The position numbers and the translations under genes were made by a program. 64,000 nt of DNA from Sanderia malayensis. Its lineage: Eukaryota > Cnidaria > Scyphozoa > Semaeostomeae > Pelagiidae. The first letter of the stretch is position 1. Every line of letters begins with the position of its first letter. The stretch lies in assembly GCA_013076295.1 (NCBI GenBank), contig RQOL01000729.1:1922001-1986000 (forward strand), in the 5' to 3' direction. Below, in pieces: positions 11,979 through 39,780 of the stretch. Under the pieces are notes generated by a model. It saw only the letters and a program-made list of their open reading frames with translations, searched no databases and was not told the origin of the DNA.

Positions 11979-14900
11979 ATGAGCAATTTGGAACAGAAGA
12001 AACAAATACCTCAAGTATTTTCACCTCAGAATGGTGAGCCAGGCCAAACTCATCACGACATTTCATCAATTGTTGGAAATATGGTCTTGGCTCACGAACT
12101 TATCGTCAACGATAATTATCAGCTGAAATCATTTCAAGAAAACACGTAAGTCGTCTTCTATAAAAATTATATTTGATTGGATTCGATAAGTATAAAATTT
12201 CTTCAGTATAAGATTTTTTCAGTGAGTTAAAATGTCTTTGCTTGCTTAGGCCCATATAGATATCTGGCAGTACAGGAGCTATCGGCTTTTACTGTCTGAT
12301 TCTATGCTATCTGTGCATCATCTGTTTATGTATTTGGCATTAAAGTATTTTTAGGCCTAAGAAAATAACACATTTAGTGTCAGGTTCCAACCGAATTTAT
12401 TCGTGTCTATTGTAATATCATGCAATATGTTGTACAATCGTTGAGTCGACATTACATATTGATAGTTGTGTCATTAAGACGTTACGTTTTAATGACAATA
12501 TATCAGGAAATATATGGGCAATAAATTTTGCCAGCACTCATTCAAATGTTCTCAGTCTAACATTTTGAGCAAACCGTCAAAAGCTGAGCCTTTCAAAGAA
12601 AAACAAGACCACGTGATGTGCATGCATTTTCTTGACTAACAATATTTACCAGTCATTGCCATTAGTGTCCTTGTGGTTGCTTGTTAGTGTTCTGTGATAT
12701 TTACCTGATATATACCATCAATGCTAATAATAGCCAATGTGGTAATAAACCTTTCTTTGTGGGATGCCTGTATCTTGTTTTGTTTTCAATTCAAATTACT
12801 TGAAGTTCTGAAAAATTGTCAGTTTGTGCACCTTTGAAATTGTGTGATGCACTCCCTTATATATCCCTTTATACCAGATTACTCTTGGTATACACAAAGT
12901 AGCGACTTATAATTATCCAACCATGGCAAATTGAATTTTATTAAACAGAGCTGTTTTCACTGTACAGTTAAAGTCGCAAGTTTTTACATTGTCTCAGTTT
13001 AAGCTCTTTGACCTACAGTTACAACCATAATAATAACATGAATGAACTGAAGATTTGATTTGACCAATAGATTTGACTCATAGAAGGTGAAACTGAGGTC
13101 AGCCTCGATTTCAAACTAAACGTCATATTTTTAGATAACATCCCAAGCGTCTAACAACGTAACGTGCAGTGCAGTGCTATATATATTAGAAGATATCGGA
13201 ATGTGTTAGTCATCAATAGCATGCCACTGCCACCAGCTCTGAGTTGAATTGTTTTTATTATTTCAAAACTTGTTTAGCTGAATGAAATTATCGAATTTCT
13301 ATTGCATCTTATCTCAATTGAAATCCATTACCTCTCGTACCGAATTGACTGCTGCTCGTGATTTAATCTCCGCAAACTGCATACCCAACAGCCACTGGAC
13401 GGGGGTACCAGGATTAATCCAGCAGATGGCCTGCCCCGTCACAATTCCTTAGGCAGAAAGCAGAACTGTTCAGGACGAATGTTATTTTACGTTCAGGTAC
13501 ATGCTGTTTATAACTGAGCTGCCCGTAACCTGCATTCACACCGCCAGGTTATTATTGCAGTAGAAAGATGAACATTACATACACGTATTTTATGTAGCAC
13601 TGCCGCTACTACAAACCCTAATTAGGAAATTTTCGTTATCAATCGCTCGAAAATTGGTATGGTCATGGTATGGTCATTTTTTGCAGTGTTCACCTTGAAG
13701 ATGCGTCCGCTTATCTCAGACATAATCAATTCGCTCGTTCATGTTTTCATCGTGTTTTTCTTTGATTGTGTGGAAGCAGTTTTGTAATTGCTCATTAAGA
13801 ATGTTAATTGCATCGAAATAGCTGGATTAATTTTGTCAGCCATTGTGCTAATCGCGACTGAACCTCCTGTCTGTAAAGAATATGCTAATTGAAGCGATAA
13901 GGCGGGGATTATAGATGAATAAATTAACAACAATATTCAGCATGCGCATTAATTAATAATCACGATAGCCGAAACAATATTTTAATGTATTCTAATTCAA
14001 ATCGAAATAAATAGGTGCAGGATTGGGAATATTGATATTGCTACTTTATGCGTTTGAGAAATGACAAATATTCTAATACGACGAATGTTCAGGTAATATG
14101 TTTGATTTTAATTGAAAATCATTGATTAGAAGTGTAAGAAGTACAGTTACCATCATGTGTATTCATATTACATTGGCACTTGAAACAAGATCAGTATAGC
14201 AGTACATAGCTCAGTATACAGTAGCTAGTTGTAGCGATGTAGTGGTCTCAGGTTAGTGCATTAAAAACCAACACATAAGAACCTGCAGGTTTTTCATCCA
14301 GCCTATTGTTCAGACATAATAGGCTATTGTTTTTTCTATTGTGAACGCCTTCCTTCGATTAAACGCCCCTCACACAACAATTTTGGTAAGTTGGTGTAAT
14401 GTACTGTTGTTTGATTAAGGCAGGGCAAAACTAAACCATTTTCTCTTTTCCTGGACCGAATGACAAAAGCTGTGATCTTGTACTTTCTAATAAACGCCCC
14501 CCTCGAATAATGCCCCCCCTCGATTAGGCGCCTCCCCAAAAAGTGCCGAGATTAATAAACGTTTAATCGAGGAAATACGGTACCAATAGTATGAGTGAGT
14601 GTTATGAACTTTGAGAGTTTGAGGTCGGAAGCCAAGGGAGCATACTTTATACAGAGTATATTGATAACAGCTATCACTGTTGGAGTGCCTATCCAGGATA
14701 AACACCCGTATATAATTTTGCTGCAAAAATTGTAGACTTTATGGATGTTTTAAGCTTTTAGAATCTATACCTTTTAGATATTTGAGTTGGTAATTTTTCT
14801 TTCTACAGGCTTGAAAAGGCTGTCAGAGATGTTGTCCACAAAGCATTCTGGGATAATTTGCAACAGCAACTAGACCATGATCCACCGCAGTACGAAAATG

Positions 14901-17900
14901 CTCTTCAATTATTGAAAGAAATTAAGGAGGTGAATATTAATAAATAATAAATAAATAAAGTATAATTTATTGATTAATTTATGAATTTTTGTCTCGATGA
15001 TGGTCCTATAAGCGGCTTAATATGTGCGTTATGCTTGCACGTGTACTGCAAGTGATAAAACTTGATTAAACCTTTTGACTTTGATTGCGAGGGGCATGCA
15101 CAACCTCGATCCCAGGGCCACAATGTAAACAGTTGTAGCCCTGGTACCAACCTTGCAATAATGTAATGGCCCTGGGTTCGAGGTTGGTGCATGCAAATTA
15201 AATGGCAGCCATTTTACTTACTTTTCTCGCATTACATAACAAGCACAAAACATAATTAGCTACTGTAGTAATTACATAATATTAGTTAGCAGTTCCCCGT
15301 CGATAAAAGCATTTCGATATACCATTTTCGTTAGTTGTTATCTGATTCATACATGGTATGGTGTAACATGCATGTTATCTCTGTCTATGCTCCTAAATCT
15401 AAAATGTTAGTATAGAATATAAGTCCAGAACATCAGTTCAGCAAATAAAAGATTGTAAGAGCTACAACAACATGTTCCTGCTTTGTGGGTGTTTGAGATC
15501 CAGCTATCGATGTCTCAATGCATAGTACAATACACTACATTCATTACACTCAAGCAAATACCAGACAATGCATACGTTTGCTTACGTTTTGTACTTAGCA
15601 TTTTGCTTGAAAGCTAAAGCTGAAAAAAATCACGTTTTCTATCAACAGATCGTCCTTTCTTTCGTGGGTCGAAATGAAGTCCTGAAGAGCCAGATACACG
15701 AAGTACTTGACATGGATTTGATTGCCCAAGAAGTCAGTCACCATTGCTTCGATTTAAAGCAATGCGCGCGCTTTGTCGTTATAATCATGGGCAAACTTTG
15801 TGCGCCGGTCAGAGACGACGAAGTCAAGAACCTGACGAAGCTGGAGGGCATTGCGCCTACCCTGAGGTAAGCTAAATGCTAATGAGTGCACCGAGGTCTA
15901 CTAGCTGGGGAGGGGGGGAGTTACTGTTTATATTATCAACACCATCAATGAAAATAATATACTCTTGCTGAAGTTAAATTTAGTTGCTGGTTGGGTTTTT
16001 ATTTCTGGATTTTCAAATAGAGCTGTAATCATTGTGAAAAGTCCTGAGAAAATCCCTCGAAGAGCTGAAGCGAAAATCTTTTATTTTCGAAACATTTCCT
16101 TTCATAGTTTCACTTTCAGAAGGGGCAAAATGTTTGGGCTTCCCAAAACTTTTAAGAGCACGTAAAGTTCTCAAGGAAATTTGGTCCTCGTTATACAATT
16201 GGGGCGAAATGTCATTAGAAAGTCTATAGAACATTTAGAAAGAACACTCAGTTGTTTTCATCCGTTGCAGGGGGATAATGGAAGTGTTGGAACAGATGAA
16301 ACTCGACATGGCCAACTACAAGCTGCAAGAAATCAAACCATACCTCATGCAACAGTGCGTCGAGTATGAAAGGGCCAAGTTTCAGCAATACCTCGAAGCA
16401 AATCCAGGTTCGAAAACCTAGTAAATAACATGTTATTCACTTCTTTGTGTTATACAAGTCTCTCAATTGACTTTTGCTCTTCTATATTCCATTCTTTTAA
16501 TATTCATTGTTTTTTTTAATTTCATTTGCTATCTCTTAAGCGCCAACAGTTAGGTGTGCTTTACTGAGAATGTGTATACTTGTGGGCAGGGCAGACTACT
16601 TTTTTATACTTGAGAACTAACTGTAGACTAGGAAGCGGTTAATCAAGGTCTACGTTTTTATTCCAGATGGAACAAAATTGACTCGACTGTGGCTGGAAAA
16701 GGCATTTAAAGACGTGACCAAGCTTATCACATCCTCTTCTCAAAATCAAAAAGAAAACGAGCTTCCAAACGGAGACGTTGCGAAAGAGAACAAAAGCATG
16801 CAGAAACCCCCGGAAATGTCAGCCACTCTTGTAATGACGCACGCGTATTTGATGTTGTTGAATGTCAACGATGGATGGATGCCGCCGGAGGTAAACTCGT
16901 GTTTTTCTTGATAAATCACTGAAGCTGTTTTACCCCCGTCATAGTCTACTTTGCTTGAATGATTATTGTAACATCGTGGGTTTTAGCCAGGGGTGAAGCG
17001 TCTTAATCTGTTTCCTTCAGTGACAAGCTCACAAGTCACATGGCCTAGCATGGCACAGCTTTTGTGCCGTCATATGCCATAAGACTTCATTAAGCCCTGG
17101 GTGCTTATTTAACTGTCAAGGTTCAACTTTCAAGGCTCCAAAAGGGAACGTAATGGGGATAGGGGCGTAATAAAGCTTTTGTGTTAATTATGCTAACCAA
17201 AATACGATTATAGCCTCAACGCACTCATTGCTCTTATCGCTTTAAACTCACTGCTTTATACTTTGCACATGCACGTAAGACGAGCTGCATCATATCAAGT
17301 TCTTTTATACTGTGCTTGCAATGCATGATATATGCTGATTTTCACAGACATTGCTTATGGACGAGCTGCGCCTAATTGAAATGGGTTACATGTTCGATCG
17401 CTTAGCACTGATTGGCTCAGTCATGCTGATCGTATCGAATATTTTTGGCAAGCATTTGTCAACTGATTCTGCGTTCACAAAGAAACTCAAAGATGATCTT
17501 TTCGTTCTACTCGACGGAGTTCCAAATGTGTGAGTATTTTTACTAGTAAGTTTTCATTTGAATCTATAATGGAAGCTAGATCAGGGGAAATAAATAGCTA
17601 ATCCTTTTTTATTCTGCTGTGAAGCACATAATTTAAGGGTTCACCTTCTTAGTTACCGTAAATCCTCGAAAACCCCCCCGGGGGCTTATTTGCAAAGACG
17701 AAATTTTAGCCTGATTATTATTCAATATTAAGCAAGATAAAAGCTATACGATGCAGCCAATCAATAATATCATTGGTTTAAACTTGCTGCTATTTGCAAT
17801 ACATTCACCAAACAACTTCAATGTCTCGAAACTTGGGCTCAATATCCTTTCAAATGATTATCAGGATGGGGGCTTATTCGAGGGGAGGGCTTATTCGAGG

Positions 17901-18703
17901 GTGGGGGCTTATTCGAGGATTTACGGTAGTTACAACTACAACCATAAATGTTTTCCATTATTACATTAGGTATAAATATAACAGGTATATATAGATAGGT
18001 ATCACTTTTCAAAGCTACGTGAACACAGCAGTATAGTTTCTTGTCATTTTTATTGCAGACAATTGTCAAGAACACTGCCTAATGTTTATGAGCAAGTTAT
18101 TACCGAGACGAGAAAGACATTGGAAGCCCGAGGCATCGCAGCCCTAACTGATCAACAAATCGAACTTCTCGAATCGCAAATCACGCATATTCTAGATGGC
18201 AAAAACAGTGTTCATCAATTAATTCGTAAGTTGTTCATCTTCCATTGTTTATTCATGCTCTCTTTTTTGATTTAAGACTATGACTAAGTAATGTGGTGCA
18301 CTCTCCATCGGGATGGCACACTGTAATTTCCTAAGCTAAGCACTGGCACTTGTTAGGTACTTGCATTCTGCTTATTACCCAGTTTCCTCCTACGTCTGAA
18401 ATAATTTTCTCAACGCGTGATATTTTGATTTTAGGCTCAAGAATTCGCGACTACGTATTGCTATGCATGACGTCAGAGAAAGTACCACGCCACAACGAGG
18501 CACCACTTGCACTGGCCAATGTGCAGGAGGAATTGAGAGAGTTGGCGGGAAGATTCGCAAGGCTCATCATTCACAACAGGAATGTTTACCAGCCACTCTA
18601 CACCGACATTATCAAGTCCATTGCTGCGGAGGAGCACTCAGCTGCGAAAGCGAAAGAAGAAAGACCATCTGGAGATGCTGGTAGTTCAGCAATGCAAGAT
18701 TGA
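11979..18703 (+). CDS. TCP11L: T-complex protein 11-like (TCP11L), 8 exons, 494 aa
   Basis: Exons: 11979-12145, 14809-14929, 15649-15866, 16271-16407, 16667-16890, 17348-17529, 18059-18225, 18435-18703; all phases agree. The protein matches the TCP11 family end to end: MVLAHELIVNDNYQLKSF near the N-terminus, then KAVRDVVHKAFWDNLQQQL, the EVLDMDLIAQE and KLCAPVRDDEVKNL blocks, LKLDMANY-type spacing before YERAKFQQYLEANP, and a helical C-terminus. TCP11 proteins are helical. Mammalian TCP11 is testis-enriched and linked to cAMP/PKA signalling and sperm motility, and TCP11L1/L2 are broadly expressed paralogues. The biochemical activity is unknown. The first ATG is in exon 1; an upstream TTG continues the frame but is not a likely start. 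Introns carry several MITEs. Which paralogue it corresponds to is unresolved and it may predate the split. Confidence 0.93.
14340..14582. repeat. MITE of the TACCGTATTTCCTCGATTAA family
   Basis: The right end (14485-14582) has tandem CGCCCCCCTCGA.TA words and ends in GAGGAAATACGGTA. The left side carries CCTTCGATTAAACGCCCC. Related to 58070-58154. In intron 1 of the TCP11-like gene. Confidence 0.6.
14655..14710 (+). repeat. Truncated SINE 3' domain
   Basis: TTGATAACAGCTATCA followed by CTATCCAGGATAAA matches the tail of the tRNA-derived SINE at 40350-40605 (minus strand) with few changes. No tRNA head is present, so this is a truncated or chimeric copy. Confidence 0.6.
15094..15194. repeat. 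101-bp foldback element with about 28-bp arms
   Basis: The arms starting GCATGCACAACCTCG and ending TTGGTGCATGC are inverted complements with few mismatches, extending to a CCCAGGGCCA/TGGCCCTGGG core. It lies in intron 2 of the TCP11-like gene and would form a strong RNA hairpin. Confidence 0.75.
17654..17928. repeat. MITE of the TACCGTAAATCCTCGAAT family, complete copy
   Basis: The 275-bp element starts TACCGTAAATCCTCGAAA and ends ATTCGAGGATTTACGGTA. Its right side has three tandem GGGCTTATTCGAGG units. The inner part matches 36338-36455 in reverse orientation. In intron 6 of the TCP11-like gene. Confidence 0.75.
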
Positions 18704-18874
18704 AAAGAACATGATATGATTGAGTGGACATGGACTGAGGGAGGCATTGGGGCGCATTAGTTGGATTATTTGATGTATCTTTTTGTGCCCTGCTTTATTA
18801 TACGTTGTCGAAAGATTTTGCACTTGGACCTCAAGTTTATCTCCAGCTCAAGACAAGAAGACAAGAGCAGAAAC

Positions 18875-18880
18875 AATAAA
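18875..18880 (+). terminator. AATAAA polyadenylation signal of the TCP11-like gene
   Basis: Canonical hexamer 172 bases after the TGA stop, followed closely by the palindrome at 18934. Confidence 0.5.
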
Positions 18881-18933
18881 AAACCCCTCCTATTTCCACA
18901 AATGAAGACATGCTTCTCCGTTGAATTATCCTT

Positions 18934-18978
18934 GATATTAAATAAAGTTCAATGGAGTATTGAACTTTATTTAATATC
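18934..18978. terminator. Perfect 19-bp inverted repeat with AATAAA on both strands
   Basis: Arm GATATTAAATAAAGTTCAA (18934-18952), a 7-base loop, then its exact complement (18960-18978). Each arm supplies AATAAA, so the signal reads on both strands. It sits about 230 bases past the TCP11-like stop and could act as a bidirectional 3'-end element; it could also be a small transposon relic. Confidence 0.5.
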
Positions 18979-19014
18979 GCCGTTGGCCAAAGCAACGTCG
19001 TGATTGCCAGCCAG

Positions 19015-19121
19015 AGGTCAGCCTGCCAGAGGTCAATCTGTGAATGATCAAGCGTGTTTTGAGTTCAGAAGTCAAATGCCATCCAGGTCACAGTGAACAG
19101 TGTGACCTGGACCTGTGACCT
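19015..19121. promoter_or_regulatory. Cluster of five AGGTCA/TGACCT half-sites
   Basis: AGGTCA occurs at 19015, 19029 and 19085, and TGACCT at 19103 and 19116, in just over 100 bases. The 19085/19103 pair faces inward within a short palindrome (AGGTCACA...TGTGACCT). This is the nuclear-receptor half-site. It lies between the TCP11-like 3' end and the GPCR. Function is inferred only. Confidence 0.3.
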
Positions 19122-20035
19122 GTGTGTGTATTTTTAAGGAAAGGCCACAGGGTACCACAATCGTGTCGAGATTGGTATTGATGGGATAACACAGAACCAG
19201 CGTCCTCATAGAGAATGGTTGATTTTTCGAACTGCCTAACTGAAGCAAGAGTTCTTCTACAGCTTCAAAGAAGAGAAATGGCTAGGTGTGAAGGACAGTA
19301 AGCAAGCTGCATTTACGTTACAGATGGTGCCTTACTATACGTTAAAATTGTAAGTTATCTTTCCAATTAGTTATTTTTCCAACTAGTCTGGTATGACGGT
19401 GTTGCATTATTTTATATATTCTTTTAAAATATTGCATTATTTAAGGTTCATGCAAAGTCGTGCGTAAGGAACATATATGTAGATAAGGTATTCATATATT
19501 AAAGATTATAAATGTTACGATTTTGCAAAATATAATGGATTGCTTTGAACTATATGTGATATTTCTATGTATTTCTACCGTAATATGTTGTGTAGGTACA
19601 ACGAATTGTAATTACAATATCAAAAATCATGCAATACGCCGCTGAAAGCTTACCGAACAACGCCTTTTTATCTAGATTTCGCTAAACCTCGAGCAAACCT
19701 GAGCATTTATACTGCGCTGTGCTTTAATAAATTCAGCAACACTTGGATGTTTTTAGCAACAGCTGGTTCAATTGAATTTCCCAGCTGGTTCAATTGAATT
19801 TCTATAGGTGCGCATGAAAAGTTACTGTAGCATTAATTAAAACCTATTTTCAAACCAGATCTGCTTGGAGTTTTCTCTTTAAATTCGAAGCCGCAGTTGG
19901 CGCAGCTTGTGCTGGCTTTCTTTTGTTTGTTCATCTTCTCCTTTCATTTTCAGTTTCTTGTACTTGTTAATCTCTTCTCATCCTTTGTTGTCCCCACCTG
20001 TCTTGATTTTTCTCACCGTCAGCTCACAGTATTTT

Positions 20036-20125
20036 CTCTCTCGCACACTGCTTCTCGCTCGCACATTGCTTCTCTCTCGCACACTGCTTCTCGCTCGCAC
20101 ACTGCTTCTCGCTCACATACCGCTT
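20036..20125 (+). repeat. 18-bp tandem repeat just upstream of the GPCR
   Basis: About five units of CGCACACTGCTTCTCGCT end 8 bases before the GPCR start codon. The repeat leaves more than one frame open, but these would read SHTASR-type peptides and are not considered coding. Confidence 0.75.
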
Positions 20126-20132
20126 CGATATC

Positions 20133-21047
20133 ATGGGCAACATTTTTTGGGAAAACAAGGATGCCCTCGATGCCAGTCGGCTTGCAACTATATCACATGC
20201 TACTTGGATTGCCTATGCTTTCCTTTCACTGCTAGGCGTGATCAGCAACACAACACAAGTCGTTTGCCTTTACCGCAAAGGCAGATCAAAGACAGTATTT
20301 GAGATCGTCCTGTCAAGTCTGTGCATAGCAGACTTACTTACCTCTGTGTTTACTCTATTGTTCAACATACTCTGCTCACTTCAGCAGCGCACGAGCATCG
20401 CCGCTTACTTAACGTACGTCGTGTTCTTCCTCTCAAGTATTTCATCATTCCTACACATCGTGTTAATCGCCGCACAACGCCTTATCGTCGTCATCTATCC
20501 GATCCGCGCTAGATCATTGCTCACGAAGCGTCGCTTCGCAAAAGTGCTTGCTCTTGTATGGCTCATATGCGTGGGTTTTATTTTAATGGTGCTCGCTTTC
20601 AAAGTCATAACCAACGCCATGCTACACGCCTGCTTTCTTCTTGTATTCGGTTTCATCATCGTGTCATTGTATACCACACTGCGCTATGCGTATATCAAGT
20701 CACAGACGAGCATCGCGGCTGTCGCAAGCTCTAGCGTAATTCGAAACAACGCTGTTACGACCAGCGCTAGCGTCAGTCGCAAAGTTTTCCGACACTCCTG
20801 TTTTGTCATGCTAACCTACGTCATTTGCAATGTCCCGGTCGCCATTGTTTTCATTATCTTGAGACATTGTTTGAGATGTCGTCTTGTCATGTTGTTTCGA
20901 GATGTCACGGTCGGATTTTTTGCTCTGAATCCGCTGGCAAATTCCTTGATTTATTTCTTTGTCAACTCCGCACAGAGAAGAAGGCATTTGCAGTGTTCAA
21001 CTAGCAACAACAACAACATCAATACAGGGTTTCTCAATCGTCACTAA
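20133..21047 (+). CDS. Orphan rhodopsin-like (class A) GPCR, intronless, 304 aa
   Basis: A single exon with seven hydrophobic segments at about 23-47, 56-80, 90-118, 135-157, 162-184, 218-243 and 250-278. Class A signatures seen: GVISN in TM1 (N39), SLCIADLL in TM2 (D67), W143 in TM4, and NPLANSLIYFF in TM7 in place of NPxxY. The TM3 DRY motif is replaced by QRL (115-117), keeping only the Arg. The N-terminus is very short with no signal peptide. The second extracellular loop is only a few residues, and I see no conserved Cys at the top of TM3 and no TM5 proline. Those traits recall melanocortin/adenosine-type receptors, but this is only a resemblance. The ligand cannot be predicted. Its base composition looks more GC-rich than the surroundings, as expected for coding sequence. 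Confidence 0.85.
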   Translation: MGNIFWENKDALDASRLATISHATWIAYAFLSLLGVISNTTQVVCLYRKGRSKTVFEIVLSSLCIADLLTSVFTLLFNILCSLQQRTSIAAYLTYVVFFLSSISSFLHIVLIAAQRLIVVIYPIRARSLLTKRRFAKVLALVWLICVGFILMVLAFKVITNAMLHACFLLVFGFIIVSLYTTLRYAYIKSQTSIAAVASSSVIRNNAVTTSASVSRKVFRHSCFVMLTYVICNVPVAIVFIILRHCLRCRLVMLFRDVTVGFFALNPLANSLIYFFVNSAQRRRHLQCSTSNNNNINTGFLNRH

Positions 21048-21075
21048 GGAGCACCAAAAGCGCCTTCGGTGCTCC
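21048..21075 (+). other. Hairpin right after the GPCR stop
   Basis: GGAGCACC and GGTGCTCC form an 8-bp stem around a 12-base loop, starting at the base after the TAA. It could shape the 3' end of the mRNA. It does not match the histone stem-loop consensus. Confidence 0.45.
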
Positions 21076-23504
21076 GTAATTGTAGATTGTCACGTATTTT
21101 CGCACTACAAATGCAAGTGGCACTTTTGACAACAATGTTGCTATTGCTAAAACAAAAGTTGCAACCACAGCAGCTAGAAGATGATATACAAGAATGCATA
21201 CTTCTCCGCGTTAAATCAACACAAATGCACTGAAAGGCTTGGCATTTGTATAGCGAATACTCCAGTTGCATAGTGCAATGTTAGAGTGGCAGGCCTCTTA
21301 CCAAACTCTTCATTTGCTCTGAGACAGTATTTTTGAAGCAAGACCGTATTCATTTCAAAGTCGTACTTTTGGTGACATATTTGGGTGTGTCGAAGACTTT
21401 GAATCGACTCGCCACATTGCGTCCTGTGCCTATAGCTCGTAATAGCTCAGCTCAACTGATCGAGAAGAATAATACTAGATCTTCAGATTAGCAATCAACG
21501 TCAAGACTTGCAAGCAGAACAAGGTTGGAAAAATGGCGGGAAAGTTTGAGGAAGAGGATTTTTAAATAGCCTGGAGTAGGTCTCCAGCTCAGCACTTGTT
21601 CCTGATGCATCATCCAGGCAGCATCTTTACAGGTAGTGACGATTGCAGAATAATGACAGAGAAAGGCTTTTACAGCTGCAATGCACATTACCAGCATAAA
21701 TCGTTGTCATATGATGTTGGCATGGCAACACATATGCAGGTCACTTTGTTGAAAAATTAAGTTGGTCACGTGACCATTTGCTTTATGCAAAAAATGTTGG
21801 TTCCCACCACAGTGAGATAAGATGATAAAGTTTACAATCGTTTTAGAAGACCGTTTCTGAAAAGGTCGTTAAAAAGAGCCATTGTGAACGATTTACTATT
21901 CGCTTCTCAATTCGAGACTTTGTTGTTCACTTCAAATTATTGTGTAAAATTCGCGTCCTTTTACTTTAGGGATGTGAATACTTTAATTCAAAGCAGATCT
22001 CTTGCCAAGAACACCGAAATAGTTTTATCTGTGTAAATATTTATATATTATTATTGCTTTATTATTATTATACACGTTTTTCATATGAGAAGAAACCGCT
22101 TTCTAAGAAACTCATTGGAAAAAGGTCAAACAATTTAAGAAATTTTCATTGGTATATGAAAATCGCTAAGAAGCTTTTCAACTTTTATTCTTGTGTGAAA
22201 TGTGAAGGATAATCATCACTGTGCATAGTCACTAGTCGCTGATATCAATGGAGTAGACGTGATATGCTCATTGCTTGGCGTTAAATGTGTTATATAACCC
22301 ATATATTCAATCGATTTTCTAGCTTATTTTTCATTTTTTCCTGATATTTTTGATACCATGGCTACACTTTTTCAGATATCCAATTATAAGAATCCTTTTC
22401 TTGTAAAATGTTGCCAAAAATGCCCCAAAATTAAAAAACGTTTATTTGTGAAGCTTTAGGCCTCTTATAAGATAAAATACGTCTAATCAGTAACGTAATA
22501 ATAGGTTAACCAAGATAGGCAGGTTAAATGTAAGTAAAGTGTTGTCCAATGCTAGTTAATCTCACTTTCACTGTCAATAGCATATTAACCATAACTTGTT
22601 GATTAAAAGTTAGTAACATGAAGTAACATTTCTTCTGATTTTGTCCAGTATTCTAGATTTGGCCAAAGATTTGATGATGAGAAAATTAACCACATAAGCT
22701 TCGATTTTATAATTTATTTATCGATATTTTGTCCACACTTGTTAGTGGTGACCAGAACAAATCAATTAATCTTTTTCATAATAGGTTCTTATTTTGACCA
22801 CCAGAAAGCTTTGTATTTGCATTTTGAATAAGACAATGGGAACAAAACACCTTTGAAATTCTGAATGAAGACTGGAAGTGTTATGGAAATGATTGAATAT
22901 GCTTTACAAATGATCAACTTTCTTTGAAGCAGTTGAATAAAGAACATGCAACTCAGTGGCCTGAACAGGTGCAGTTTTCAATAGAAGTCGAAGAAAGTAT
23001 TGATTGCTTGGAAGTCAATAATTTCCTAGATTAAAAGGAATCATATTATGTTCGATATTTCTTATGGCTTCATAATGTTCATACATGCTATTCCTTCAGA
23101 AATTTGTGTATTTTATTGTTATTCATTTTTATTATTTAGCTTTTGTGCTTGGTTTCACTAGTTTCCATCTCCTCCTTGTATATAAGTTACTGGCTCTCCT
23201 CTTTCACAAGCAAAAGGATTTTATATTTATTTAGTATGTAATGTAATAGGACTATTTATTTCAAATGGAAATCAAAAATGACATTTATACGACTTCACGC
23301 ATAAGGCAACGGATGTTCCTTCAGTGAAGGTGTTTACTTTAGCAAAGTTATCTATAGCGCCATCTCAAAAAAGTAGGAAACTCTTCAGTTCATGATGTGA
23401 GAAGTTTTTAAAACGGAGAAAAGACAGTCCAGGCAGGTGAACACTGCTTGATACGAAGGGAACCCCCGTCTGAAGTTAGCTAATTAATTATGAGCAGAAT
23501 TGTG
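21076..23504. other. Intergenic region between GPCR and CaMKII; no gene seen
   Basis: AT-rich sequence with no open frame showing a recognisable motif and no clear paired splice sites. The last few hundred bases should hold the CaMKII promoter and 5' UTR. Confidence 0.5.
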
Positions 23505-23539
23505 ATTGGCTCACGTTACTTCGAATGGAATATGCAAAT
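23505..23539 (+). promoter_or_regulatory. Possible CaMKII promoter elements (inverted CCAAT and octamer)
   Basis: An ATTGG (inverted CCAAT) at 23505-23509 and a perfect POU octamer ATGCAAAT at 23532-23539 lie 100-140 bases before the CaMKII start codon. Motif-based only. Confidence 0.3.
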
Positions 23540-23641
23540 GAGCTTGGGCTTCTCTTGTGTGTTTGTTATTCTCTGCTGATGGAGGAACATTGCTAAAGAA
23601 GTGAAAAATTATCAATCGACTTCTAATAAATTCTTCTGACT

Positions 23642-39593
<15,952 letters not shown>

Positions 39594-39774
39594 ATTGCAT
39601 GTTGCGTATATTTATGTGTATCCAGATGCATACGTATATCAATTCAATTCAACTAGTTAAGATTTTGATTTGACAATGTTGCCACAACGGTCTCGCGTGA
39701 TTCCCGCAGGACATTTATAAACATACGTAATGACTACTTTGAAATTAAACTTTGAATCGCTCTATAGACATATG

Positions 39775-39780
39775 AATAAA
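39775..39780 (+). terminator. AATAAA polyadenylation signal of CaMKII
   Basis: Canonical hexamer 182 bases after the TGA stop. Confidence 0.45.

Noticed and set aside
19897..20302. Overlapping open frames of 112 and 131 codons before and across the GPCR start
   Set aside because: They run through the 18-bp tandem repeat and overlap the GPCR in other frames; the GPCR frame has the clear family signatures.
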